This document shows, piece after piece, positions 1 through 7,231 of a DNA stretch of 64,000 nucleotides. Within the stretch, counting starts at the first letter, position 1, and every line of letters starts with the position of its first letter. Below the pieces are notes generated by a model, which ran no database searches, was not told the DNA's origin, and saw only the letters and a list, made by a program, of their open reading frames with translations. This stretch comes from 66-474 sp964489055 (GTDB lineage: Bacteria > Pseudomonadota > Gammaproteobacteria > Xanthomonadales > Rhodanobacteraceae), in NCBI GenBank assembly GCA_964489055.1, contig CAZAXF010000002.1:1-64000 (forward strand), given 5' to 3'. The translations under genes were made by a program, and so were the position numbers.

Positions 1-2
1 GC

Positions 3-863
3 TCGCTGCACGCGCAGGAAATCCAGTTCAACGACATCCGCACCACGCTGCAGGCGCTGTACGCGCTGTTCGACAACTGCAACAGCCTGCACACCAACGC
101 CTATGACGAAGCCATCACCACGCCCACCGAGGAATCGGTGCGCCGCGCGGTCGCCATCCAGCTCATCATCAACCACGAGCTCGGCCTCAACTTCAACGAA
201 AACCCCTGGCAGGGCAGCTACGTCATCGAGCAGCTCACCGACATCGTCGAGGAAGCCGTGTACAAGGAATTCGAAGCCATCAGCGACCGCGGCGGCGTGC
301 TCGGCGCCATGGACACCATGTACCAGCGCGGCAAGATCCAGGAAGAATCCCTGTACTACGAACACAAGAAACACGACGGCTCGCTGCCGCTGATCGGCGT
401 CAACACCTTCCTGCCCAAGGAAGGCGCCGGCGAAATCAACACCAAGATCGAGCTGATCCGCTCGAGCGAAGCCGAAAAGAAGCAGCAGATCGAAAACGTG
501 CGCGGCTTCCAGCAAGCCCGCAACCAGTTCGCGCCCTCAGGCGCGACCGACCATACGCACGAAGTCGATTCCGCCGACGATCCGAATTCCGCCACGAATG
601 CGAGCGCCGCTACAGAATCCGTTCGCCCTGAGCGTAGCTCCAGTGAGTCCGTTCGGCCTGAGCGTAGCTCGCCAAAGGCGAGCGAAGTCGAAGGAACGAA
701 CGGAAACGGAGCCAAAGGCCATGGCCTGCGCTATCTCCAGAACGCCGCCCGCGAACGCCGCAACGTGTTCGAAGCGCTGATGCAGGCGGTCAAGACCCAC
801 TCGCTGGGCCAGATCAGCCACGCGCTGTACGACGTGGGTGGGGAATACCGCCGCAACATGTAA
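3..863 (+). CDS. icmF: Isobutyryl-CoA mutase fused type (IcmF), C-terminal part
   Basis: The reading frame is open from the window edge, so only the last 286 residues are present. The sequence matches the C-terminal mutase barrel of methylmalonyl-CoA mutase-type proteins: EIQFNDIRTTLQALYALFDN, HTNAYDEAITTPTEESVRRA and INHELGLNFNENPWQGSY. The terminal part (GVLGAMDTMYQ, YYEHKKHDGSLPLIGVNTF) fits IcmF, the adenosylcobalamin-dependent enzyme that interconverts isobutyryl- and n-butyryl-CoA and carries its own G-protein chaperone domain, which would lie upstream of this window. About residues 195-240 are an Asn/Ser/Glu-rich linker that contains a translated REP-like palindrome (618-705), absent from the usual family sequence. 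The tail after it (HGLRYLQNAARERRNVFEAL to the stop) is conserved. A decayed copy of this 3' end lies 550 bases downstream. Family assignment is secure; IcmF rather than plain methylmalonyl-CoA mutase is probable. Confidence 0.9.
   Translation, partial: SLHAQEIQFNDIRTTLQALYALFDNCNSLHTNAYDEAITTPTEESVRRAVAIQLIINHELGLNFNENPWQGSYVIEQLTDIVEEAVYKEFEAISDRGGVLGAMDTMYQRGKIQEESLYYEHKKHDGSLPLIGVNTFLPKEGAGEINTKIELIRSSEAEKKQQIENVRGFQQARNQFAPSGATDHTHEVDSADDPNSATNASAATESVRPERSSSESVRPERSSPKASEVEGTNGNGAKGHGLRYLQNAARERRNVFEALMQAVKTHSLGQISHALYDVGGEYRRNM
618..705. repeat. REP-like palindromic element translated inside icmF
   Basis: Two related units (gttcgccctgagcgtagct and gttcggcctgagcgtagct) are followed by the palindrome ctcgccaaaggcgag and gaagtcgaaggaacgaacgg. 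The element is in frame and adds the peptide VRPERSS twice and then PKASEVEG. A shorter relative sits at the same place in the decayed icmF copy (about 1728-1800). Bacterial REP elements of this kind are normally intergenic. Confidence 0.75.
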
Positions 864-867
864 CACC

Positions 868-902
868 CCCTCGTCATTCCGGACGCCGCGCAGCGGCGAT
901 CC
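868..902. repeat. Intergenic REP, CGTCATTCCGG family
   Basis: Directly after the icmF stop there is cgtcattccgg, a short GC-rich palindrome and ccggaaccc. The same head recurs near 14826, 27619 and 29907. It probably forms a hairpin at the icmF transcript end, but there is no T-tract. Confidence 0.55.
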
Positions 903-946
903 GGAACCCAGTGCCTTTGCTTTGCTCAGCAGGTACGGTAGGCGCG

Positions 947-1183
947 ATGAAAACAACGCGGTACTTCCAGGCAACCCGCTCACGTCCTGATCGCGCCTCG
1001 ATTCGCAATGAATGGATCGAGCGAACAATAGCCCATCCCGAGAAGCGATTCGTCCAGGCCGACGACCGCATTCGCTGCTGGGCGCGGGTTCCGGAGGCAG
1101 ATGGTCGGTATCTCCGCGTCGTGCTACTGTCCGATGGCGAGACCGTACACAACGCCTTCTTCGACCGAGGTTTCGTGCCATGA
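947..1183 (+). CDS. DUF4258-like small protein, putative toxin of a TA-like pair
   Basis: This is a 78-residue protein starting MKTTRYFQATRSRPDR. Its centre and end (RIRCWARVPEADGRYLRVVL, DGETVHNAFFDRGF) match the compact DUF4258 type found in many small two-gene modules. The ATG at 947 is chosen because upstream codons look non-coding. The stop overlaps the next start (ATGA at 1180-1183), so the two genes are translationally coupled. DUF4258 proteins are often found beside DUF2283 proteins and have been discussed as toxin-antitoxin-like modules; activity here is inference. The pair lies between the intact icmF end and its decayed copy, which suggests arrival together with that duplication. 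Confidence 0.7.
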   Translation: MKTTRYFQATRSRPDRASIRNEWIERTIAHPEKRFVQADDRIRCWARVPEADGRYLRVVLLSDGETVHNAFFDRGFVP

Positions 1184-1377
1184 AGGTCAAATACTTCCAG
1201 GACACCGACACGCTCTACATCGAGTTCCGCGCCGGCGACATCACCGAAACGCGCGACCTCGACGAGAACACCTTGCTGGAGCTGGACGACCAGGGGCGAA
1301 TCTGCGCCATGACCATGGAACACGCCAGCCAACGCACCGACATACCGGGGTTCTCTTACGAGCAGATTGCCGCGTAG
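1180..1377 (+). CDS. DUF2283 family small protein, putative partner/antitoxin
   Basis: This is a 65-residue protein, MKVKYFQDTDTLYIEFR followed by DLDENTLLELDDQGRICAMT. That is the typical DUF2283 pattern: a short beta-rich protein with D-T-LYI-F and a later D-G-I strand. Its ATG overlaps the TGA of the DUF4258-like gene by four bases. Usual family length is 60-80 residues, so it is complete. The role as antitoxin or regulator of the upstream protein is inferred only from the pairing. The reading frame shared with the following sequence is closed by TAG at 1375. Confidence 0.8.
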   Translation: MKVKYFQDTDTLYIEFRAGDITETRDLDENTLLELDDQGRICAMTMEHASQRTDIPGFSYEQIAA

Positions 1378-1414
1378 GTGCCTGCCGTATGGGAGCGAGT
1401 GCACACAATCAATC

Positions 1415-1973
1415 CGAAGCCATCAGCGACCGCGGCGGCGTGCTCGGCGCCATGGACACCATGTACCAGCACCGCAAAGTCCAGGAAGAATCCCTGTACT
1501 ACGAACACAAGAAGCACGACGGTTCGCTCCCGCTGATCGGCGTCAACACCTTCCTGCCCAAGGAAGGCGCCGGTGAGATCAAGACCACCATCGAACTGAT
1601 CCGCTCGAGCGAAGCCGAAAAGAAGCAGCAGATCGAAAACGTGCAGATATTCCAGAAAGCCCGGAACGTGTTCGCGCCGTCAGGCGCGACCGACCACACC
1701 CGCGAAGTCAATTCGGATGATACCGATACCGTTCGTCCCCAGATCAAGTCCGGGGCAGGCTCTGGGCGTAGCTCGCCGAAGGCGAGCGAAGTCGAAGGGC
1801 AGGGCGACAACGCCAACAACGCTCAGACCCACGGCCTGCGCTACCTCTAGGAGACGGTCCGCGAACGCCGCAACGTATTCGAAGCGCAGATGGAAGCGGT
1901 GAAGACCCACTCGCTGGGCCAGATCAGCCATGCGTTGTACGATGTGGGCGGGGAGTACAGGCGGAACATGTAA
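1415..1973 (+). pseudogene. Decayed duplicate of the icmF 3' end
   Basis: From cgaagccatcagcgaccgc onward this segment is a close copy of 272-863 (GGVLGAMDTMYQ, ESLYYEHKKHDGSLPLIGVN and so on). The 5' part of the gene is missing, and no start or mutase barrel precedes it. The conserved LRYLQN codons have become LRYL-TAG (1848-1850), so the last 40 codons are cut off, although the DNA still runs to the matching TAA at 1971. The linker carries a related but different REP-like insert. The two copies are very similar at the start and diverge near the linker, consistent with an old duplication now drifting. Confidence 0.85.
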
Positions 1974-1986
1974 CGTCCACGCAGCA

Positions 1987-1995
1987 GGGGGGGGG
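1987..1995 (+). promoter_or_regulatory. Nine-G tract in the ribosome-binding region
   Basis: Nine consecutive G residues lie two bases before the ATG at 1998 and act as the only plausible Shine-Dalgarno sequence for the 710-residue gene. Homopolymer tracts here can change length by slippage and alter translation; that is inference. Confidence 0.45.
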
Positions 1996-1997
1996 AT

Positions 1998-4130
1998 ATG
2001 ACAAATCCACTAATCGCATTTGCCCTTGTCGCCGAAGAATACGAAAACTCCGGTGATCCAATTAAAGGGCTCGCCCCACTGTTTCGCCCACTGCTAGATA
2101 AGCAGTCCGGACAAAGGTTTGATCCAGCTGCGTTCGCGAGGGAGTTCGGCAACTATTATGGCCTCAAAATGGCTGAATTCGTCGCGCGCGCACTTCGCGA
2201 ACGGATGGCTGAGATCGGCTTGCTGGCAAAAGTACATGGACCATTAGACCAGTACACTGTCCCTAAAGTCACAGGCGGCGCCTCTCGGAGCGCATTCGAC
2301 GAGAACAAAGTATCTGAAATATTGGAGGTATTCGCAAAATGGGCTAAGCGTGAAACCGTGCGCCTTGGTCGAAGCATCTCTCGTGAGGAGCTCGATGAGG
2401 CATTACTCAGCCGGCTAGCGAGGCCAGAATTTGCCACGGCATTCCTAGATGCTGGAGACAAAAGAGATAGCAAGCGGATTAAGGAGCTGCTGGGACAGGG
2501 TGCGCCTGATCAATTACGTGCAACCGACGCTCTTTTAGACTACTTGGTTGCGTCTTTTGTTCTTGCTGCGAGCGAGAAGGCGCCGGATGTCTTTGAGGCA
2601 CTTTCCTCCATAGCGTTCGGCTCTCTTATAGCCGACGCAATTGCAGGCCTCGCTGAGCCAGGCATAAAGGATATGCCCGACCCAGCTCTCAGAGTTGTAA
2701 TCGATGGGCCGCTTATCCTCGACGTCCTGGATCTGAATGATTCCTCTCATAAAACATATGCCGATGGTCTATTCAACATAATGCGTGAGGCCAAGCTGCG
2801 ACTCGCTACCTTCGACCATATAGTCGATGAGGTACGCGAGTCGATACGGTCGGTGGTTAAGGCCTTTCAGGCGGGGAATGAGTATGGGCCACTCGGTGAA
2901 CGTCTCCGCTCAACGAAGGGCTTTTCGAAACTCGCCATCAGTATTGCGGATTCCCTTGAAGACAAAATGGAGGAGTTGGGTATCTTTATTCTCCCTAGTG
3001 GTAAATATGAACGTTCTGATTTTAAGCGTTACTTTAACGACGCTGCGTTTGATTCGATGAGAAATGCTATTGGTGAGGTTCATACGCAAGTTGAGCGGAG
3101 GATACGTGATACAAAAAGTGTGGCAACCGTAGTTAGGTTGAAAAAAAATAATCGTCACCCATCTTCAATTTTTAAATCAGGGACAACTTTTCTAACTAGA
3201 AACTCGGCCCTATTCAAAAAGGTTAATCATGTTTTATCGCTACATAAGCCTGACCCAGATCCTCGATTTACAATAGTTACGGATAGTCAGCTCGGCGGGG
3301 TTCTTTGGTTTAGTTTAGGTGCGTCACCTGATAGCTACTTAAAACTATCGCGTCACCGTCTAATCGCTAATTGCGCATCAGCAATAGTTCCTCAACGTGA
3401 GGTTATTCATCGTATCTCCGACCTATTGGATCAAATGGACCCGAAGCTAAAGGACGAGTTTACGGTGCTTATGAGGGATAAACGGGCCAGTATGTGCCCG
3501 ATGAGGGTTACGGCCGGATTGCTTGATCAGGTCGATAATGACTCCTCTATGAGGATACTGGAATCCATGAGGGAAGAGATCGCAGCACCTATACTTGAGC
3601 GAGCTGCGGCCGAACGGGAGCAAGCATTAGAAGATCAGCGTGGGTTACAAGGAGCCCTTCATCAACGTCAGAACGTGTCCGCGGAACTGCAAGACGTGAT
3701 TGCTCGGAACCGTAATTCTTACGAAATACAGCTGGCTCAGCTCAAGTTGGATCTAGACGGTCAGGTCGCCGGTCGAGAGCGTATGAGACAAGCACTGAGC
3801 GCGAAGCGCGAGGGTTACAGGAGGACACTGAAGACTAAGACCGAAATGCTTAAACGTCTGCGCTCGCAATTCGTGTTTAAGTTGAAAGTGTTGTGGACGG
3901 TTATTTCAGTGGTCGTAATAATGACGACGATCCTCCTTGGGCATGTCAAAAGTGTACCCGGGCTAATTCTAGTGGTTTTGGTAACGATTTCTGAGGTAGG
4001 CCTACTTGCAAAGGTTCTTGACTCACTATTTGAGTCCGTAGCGACTTGTTTTTATCGACGACGGGCAAAGGAGATCGATGTAACTCGTTCACGTATCTCC
4101 GAGATAGATGATCTTATCGCTAACGCCTAG
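1998..4130 (+). CDS. Putative PIN-like nuclease with coiled coil and two membrane helices
   Basis: This 710-residue protein has base composition far below its neighbours (the 3000-3250 stretch is near 40% G+C), a sign of transfer. Residues 1-230 are helical and unassigned. Around 231-245 RVVIDGPLILDVL resembles the first acidic strand of a PIN nuclease (D236). D277/E278 in FDHIVDEVRESI would be the second acidic site. FLTRNSALFKKVNHVL (398-413) and FTIVTDSQLGGVLW (424-437, D429) resemble the later PIN strands, with Asn where Asp is common in the first. Residues 525-625 are Glu/Arg/Gln-rich and likely a coiled coil. Two hydrophobic segments follow at 631-649 and 653-675, then a basic tail. No signal peptide is seen. 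The layout suggests a membrane-tethered RNA-cutting sensor, perhaps anti-phage. I do not recognise a named family. Confidence 0.6.
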   Translation: MTNPLIAFALVAEEYENSGDPIKGLAPLFRPLLDKQSGQRFDPAAFAREFGNYYGLKMAEFVARALRERMAEIGLLAKVHGPLDQYTVPKVTGGASRSAFDENKVSEILEVFAKWAKRETVRLGRSISREELDEALLSRLARPEFATAFLDAGDKRDSKRIKELLGQGAPDQLRATDALLDYLVASFVLAASEKAPDVFEALSSIAFGSLIADAIAGLAEPGIKDMPDPALRVVIDGPLILDVLDLNDSSHKTYADGLFNIMREAKLRLATFDHIVDEVRESIRSVVKAFQAGNEYGPLGERLRSTKGFSKLAISIADSLEDKMEELGIFILPSGKYERSDFKRYFNDAAFDSMRNAIGEVHTQVERRIRDTKSVATVVRLKKNNRHPSSIFKSGTTFLTRNSALFKKVNHVLSLHKPDPDPRFTIVTDSQLGGVLWFSLGASPDSYLKLSRHRLIANCASAIVPQREVIHRISDLLDQMDPKLKDEFTVLMRDKRASMCPMRVTAGLLDQVDNDSSMRILESMREEIAAPILERAAAEREQALEDQRGLQGALHQRQNVSAELQDVIARNRNSYEIQLAQLKLDLDGQVAGRERMRQALSAKREGYRRTLKTKTEMLKRLRSQFVFKLKVLWTVISVVVIMTTILLGHVKSVPGLILVVLVTISEVGLLAKVLDSLFESVATCFYRRRAKEIDVTRSRISEIDDLIANA

Positions 4131-4145
4131 TACGGACACGTGAGC

Positions 4146-4265
4146 GCGGAAGAGCACGGGGTCAGGTCTAGCTTTGAGGAAGAGCACGAGGAAGAGCACG
4201 GGGTCAGGTCTAGCTTTGACGCACTCGATGCCGTAGGCTCGCATCATGGCGCGCCCTGCACGGCT
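4146..4265 (+). repeat. Tandem leader repeats upstream of a RAYT remnant
   Basis: The unit gaagagcacggggtcagg followed by tctagctttga occurs at about 4149 and again at about 4192, the second time continuing to the RAYT start. A diverged copy of the whole leader plus the first transposase codons (gggatcaggtctaac, then atggcgcgccctgc) occurs again at 4507-4578. These are characteristic leader/REP sequences of REP-associated tyrosine transposase genes. Confidence 0.65.
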
Positions 4266-4625
4266 TGAATTTCCGGTGCGATGTACCACGTGACGGCACG
4301 TGGTGATCGGCGTGAGGCAAGCTACGAGGGTGATGTCGATCGCGAGCAGTTTCTCCGTGTGCTGGGAAAGGTCGTCTCGAGGTTTAACTGCCAATGCCAC
4401 GCCTACTGTCGGATGACCAATCACTACTATCACCTGGTGATAGCGACCCTGGACGGGAATCTGTCCAAGGGCATGCGCCAGCTCAATGGGGTGTTCGCGC
4501 ACGAGCATGGCGAGCATGGGATCAGGTCTAACTTTGATGCACCCGGTGCGGTAGGCGCGCGTCATGGCGCGCCCTGCGGGGCTCGCGAAAACAGGCGAAA
4601 ACAGGGGTCAGAGGGGACGTTCTAA
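4246..4625 (+). pseudogene. Broken REP-associated tyrosine transposase (TnpA_REP/RAYT, Y1 family)
   Basis: The ATG at 4246 gives MARPARLEFP. A single lost G near 4276 then shifts the frame, and the family sequence resumes as MYHVTARGDRRE, FLRVLGKVVSRF and AYCRMTNHYYHLV. The family normally reads NHYHLV, the HUH metal-binding motif. Here an extra Tyr codon separates the two His residues, so the catalytic site is also damaged. After GNLSKGMRQLNGVFA the protein stops matching and runs into a second copy of its own leader, so the C-terminal half with the catalytic Tyr is gone. RAYTs mobilise or maintain REP elements; this copy cannot be active. Confidence 0.85.
4601..4620 (+). repeat. GGGGTCAGAG border motif
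   Basis: The sequence aggggtcagaggggacgttc at this site belongs to a motif also seen at 5761, 6735 and 25769 and inverted near 7330. It typically borders RAYT-type elements. Confidence 0.5.
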
Positions 4626-4677
4626 CAATCGTCGGCCTTGACGGATTACCAGGGAATGCCAACAAGAGGAGAGACAG

Positions 4678-5721
4678 TTGAAGACAATGGTCGCCACGAC
4701 AATTCGGGAAACGACACCTCATGACCGGCTGGTGGAGCGCAGTGCACTTCGTCTGCTGGGCGCTGCGATTGTGCTGGCACTTTTGTCGCCGATGGCGGTC
4801 TTTGCCCAGGATGCCCACCTGCATGCAGTCCGGGTGCCCGACCGGCTGAGCCACTGGCCGCAATCGGGATTCGTGGAGATGGTGCCACCCGTGCGGTTGC
4901 CGCAGAACAAATCGATCCATGAGCACATCATGGTCTGGCTGCGTATCCCAGCGGGCAAAAAGATCGGCGTGAGCTGGCTCCCGGATCAGAAACGCTACAC
5001 GCTGAAGTTTCCACCCGGTACGGTAGCCGATCGCATCGAAACCGTGAAGGGCGAGAAAGGGCCGATGCAGGTGGTCAACGGCATTTCCGATGTACGTGGT
5101 GCAAGAATCGATGCGAAAGGCAGAACCTGGTGGCACGTTTACGAACCCGTTCCCGGCGGGTCTTCGAAGTGGCTGAAGGGTTATGAATGGCTACGCGCCT
5201 CGAATCTGGATGACAACCTCGCCGCCACCCAGCTTGTGAGGCTGTACTTTCCCGGCCAGCCGGCCAAGGCCAACAGGTCAATCATGCGGTTTCGCATGAC
5301 CAGCCACTGCACGGCGTGTCACGAGGCCAACCGCCCGGTACCGACGACCGCGAACAAGAGCGGCTTTACGGGTGCTCCGGAAACCGACGCCGACGGTTTC
5401 TTCCAACCGATTACCGTGCTGGCCGACAGCATGACCCTGTTCAATGTCCGGCCCTGGGATTTGAATGTCGGTGACCCGTACATCTCCGTCTGGTGCGGCA
5501 AGCACCACGCCACGCTCGTCACCAGGGGTGATGCTTCTCGATACTACACTTGCCCAAACGGCAAGGCCCCCGTTGGCAAGCTCGCCATGGCAGCCGCGCT
5601 CAAGCACAAGGATCCGCACGCACTCAAGGTGTGTGCGGCGCGCGAATACCTCTACAAGCACATGATTGCGAAAGGCCGTCAAGCCTTCGCCCAAGCCGAG
5701 GCAGAATGCTCCAACCGTTGA
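4678..5721 (+). CDS. Exported monohaem c-type cytochrome, function unknown
   Basis: This is a 347-residue protein. The TTG at 4678 has an AGGAGAG sequence six bases upstream; the ATG at 4687 is the alternative. Residues about 20-44 (LLGAAIVLALLSPMAVFAQ) form a signal peptide. The CTACH in MTSHCTACHEANRP (about residue 211-215) is a single CXXCH haem-attachment motif, so the protein should be a periplasmic or surface cytochrome c. The rest (HIMVWLRIPAGKKIGVSWLP, GRTWWHVYEPVPG) does not match a family I can name. It also has three to four additional Cys in the C-terminal part (WCGKHH, YYTCPNG, KVCAAREY, AEC). It is flanked by RAYT remnants on both sides, so it may have been carried in as cargo. 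Confidence 0.75.
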   Translation: MKTMVATTIRETTPHDRLVERSALRLLGAAIVLALLSPMAVFAQDAHLHAVRVPDRLSHWPQSGFVEMVPPVRLPQNKSIHEHIMVWLRIPAGKKIGVSWLPDQKRYTLKFPPGTVADRIETVKGEKGPMQVVNGISDVRGARIDAKGRTWWHVYEPVPGGSSKWLKGYEWLRASNLDDNLAATQLVRLYFPGQPAKANRSIMRFRMTSHCTACHEANRPVPTTANKSGFTGAPETDADGFFQPITVLADSMTLFNVRPWDLNVGDPYISVWCGKHHATLVTRGDASRYYTCPNGKAPVGKLAMAAALKHKDPHALKVCAAREYLYKHMIAKGRQAFAQAEAECSNR

Positions 5722-6095
5722 GTCTTTCGAAGACAAGGAAAGCAAGCAAAGACAGGAGAACAGGGGTCAGAGTCAACGTTTCAGCAGGCCGACGGCTTCG
5801 GTGACGGCCTTTCTCGGCTGGCCGAGCTTCTTCGGCCCGAGTTTCCGTCCCGTACGGCGTTCGACCGCAAGACGGGAGCTGCCAGGCCTGCAACGCGTTG
5901 ACGTTGTTGATGCGGGCGGATGGTGCGGGTCATCCGGGAGACGCAGCAGCTTGGATGCGGCATGATTGGCGGTGGGGTTGAGTTTCCACAGCGACCGGCG
6001 CCAGCCCTCTGGTGCTGGCGGTGAAGACGCCCGTCGAAGCGTCTGCCTTGGCGGCTTGGCCCTGTTCCTGCCCTTCCTTTCCACGAGGAGGTTCG
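5722..6095. other. Intergenic region between cytochrome and unknown effector-like gene
   Basis: The stretch holds the border motif at 5761 and the possible RAYT tail on the minus strand. The last 15 bases provide a clear GAGGAGG ribosome-binding site (6085-6091) for the gene at 6096. No other gene is visible. Confidence 0.5.
5757..5935 (-). pseudogene. Possible C-terminal remnant of a RAYT, with border motif
   Basis: On the minus strand, ERRTGRKLGPKKLGQPRKAV ending shortly before a stop and the motif (tctgacccctgttctcc) resembles the basic GRPRK-type tail of REP-associated transposases. Only the last 40 or so codons are recognisable. Together with the N-terminal remnant at 4246 it brackets the cytochrome gene. 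The match is short and basic tails are low in information, so this is tentative. Confidence 0.35.
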
Positions 6096-6722
6096 ATGAA
6101 GCTCACGACAGCGCTGCAGATGTTGAAGTCCGACCCGGTCAATTTCCTCGGGCACAACCTCGTATCCATTGCCGGCCACAATCAGTCGGGCGTACGCATG
6201 TACTACTTTGGCTACCACGACAATTTCGCTGCGAACCACAATACGAACGAAGGCTTCAAGTTCGGCGCGCAGCGGGCCGTGGTCCAGTCCGCAAAGGTGG
6301 GACTCGATCACATGAGCACCACCGCTCTTCAGGTCCACAACCTTCGGATGATTCCGAACGCAGAGGACTTCGATGTTTCAAGCATCGAGGCCTACGTCCT
6401 GGGTGCCGGCGGCCCCGACCTCATGGTGACCGGCCAGTTGAGCGCGTGTGTTCTGGCCGTCCAGACAATCCCGGGCGGACTGGTTGTTGCCCACATCCAG
6501 CCCGGCGGCGCGCGCCAGACCGGCACCACGCTTCGCCAGACCATCAAACTGATGGGACGGTTCAACGGTTACGGTCGCGTGACCCATGTATTTGGCCCCG
6601 GCGTGGACTACCCGATGCGCGCCCACGTGATTGGCATCCGCACCGGTGGCACCTGGCATCTTTATGCCCAGAAGGTGGCAGCGGGCAGAGGCCCCGTCAC
6701 TGGTGCCGTGCAGATCGTCTGA
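6096..6722 (+). CDS. Unknown protein with a CNF/CheD-like Cys-His pair
   Basis: This is a 208-residue protein with an ideal ribosome-binding site (GAGGAGG, five bases before ATG) and no signal peptide. I do not recognise a named family. Residues 109-135 read DLMVTGQLSACVLAVQ followed by VVAHIQPGG, placing C118 and H133 exactly 15 residues apart in a strand-turn-strand setting. The same Cys-15-His spacing is used by CNF1 (Cys866/His881), a glutamine deamidase toxin whose fold is shared with CheD. The N-terminal part is rich in His and Asn (GHNQSGVRMYYFGYHDN). A secreted or polymorphic deamidase effector is therefore possible. The convergent neighbour and flanking border motifs mark accessory DNA. 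The assignment is inference from one motif. Confidence 0.55.
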   Translation: MKLTTALQMLKSDPVNFLGHNLVSIAGHNQSGVRMYYFGYHDNFAANHNTNEGFKFGAQRAVVQSAKVGLDHMSTTALQVHNLRMIPNAEDFDVSSIEAYVLGAGGPDLMVTGQLSACVLAVQTIPGGLVVAHIQPGGARQTGTTLRQTIKLMGRFNGYGRVTHVFGPGVDYPMRAHVIGIRTGGTWHLYAQKVAAGRGPVTGAVQIV

Positions 6723-6730
6723 AGCGCGGA

Positions 6731-6772
6731 AAACCGGGGTCAGATCACGCAGGTGGCTGAACTTGACCCCAG
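6731..6772. repeat. GGGGTCAGA border motif with inverted TGACCCC
   Basis: aaaaccggggtcagatcacg is followed 17 bases later by acttgacccc, giving an inverted pair between two convergent stops. A related inverted motif (ccctgaccctggtttttcc) lies at 7331-7349, upstream of the divergent neighbour, so the minus-strand gene is bracketed by these motifs. Confidence 0.45.
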
Positions 6773-7231
6773 CTGATACGCATCGAACAGCGTCTGCCCT
6801 GATATGTGCACCTGCTGCGCAATACCATGCACCTCGGACAAGGTTCCGGTCAGGTATTTCGGTCCACCGAACTGGTTGCACGTGATGTCGCAGATGCCGT
6901 TCTGTGGTTGGCGCCTGATGGATACAAAATAGTGGTCGGCGTTCGCTTGGACCCGGATGACACGAGTGTCGATGTAGGCGAACTTGTGCACATAGAACTT
7001 GGCAGCCACGACCGACGCCCAGATGCACATCCCCTTCAGGCCATCGCGCGCGGTCGGGATTCCCAGGGTCTCGCATTTGGCATAGGTGAGATCAATCAAT
7101 GCGTTCCACACATGGGTATCTATGCCCCATCGACCCTTGGGGTCGGGCAGATCCGTTGGCTTGGTGATGTTGTACAAGTCACAAGCCATCTCGACTTGTA
7201 GCGAAGGCGGGTTCACAACGCTCCAGGTCAT
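6740..7231 (-). CDS. Unknown protein with papain-like Cys-His-Asp order
   Basis: This is a 163-residue protein with a good ribosome-binding site (CAGGAGCG). Residue order suits a papain-fold thiol enzyme: C69 at the start of a helix (KGMCIWASVVAAKFY), H100 on a strand (QANADHYFVSIR) and D115 (ICDITCNQF). No signal peptide is seen, and I do not recognise a family. It converges on the Cys-His gene at 6096 with only 17 bases between the stops, and those bases contain the GGGGTCAGA border motif. An effector, a peptidase or an amidase are all possible; an immunity role is less likely given the complete catalytic-type triad. Confidence 0.5.
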   Translation of the reverse strand: MTWSVVNPPSLQVEMACDLYNITKPTDLPDPKGRWGIDTHVWNALIDLTYAKCETLGIPTARDGLKGMCIWASVVAAKFYVHKFAYIDTRVIRVQANADHYFVSIRRQPQNGICDITCNQFGGPKYLTGTLSEVHGIAQQVHISGQTLFDAYQLGSSSATCVI

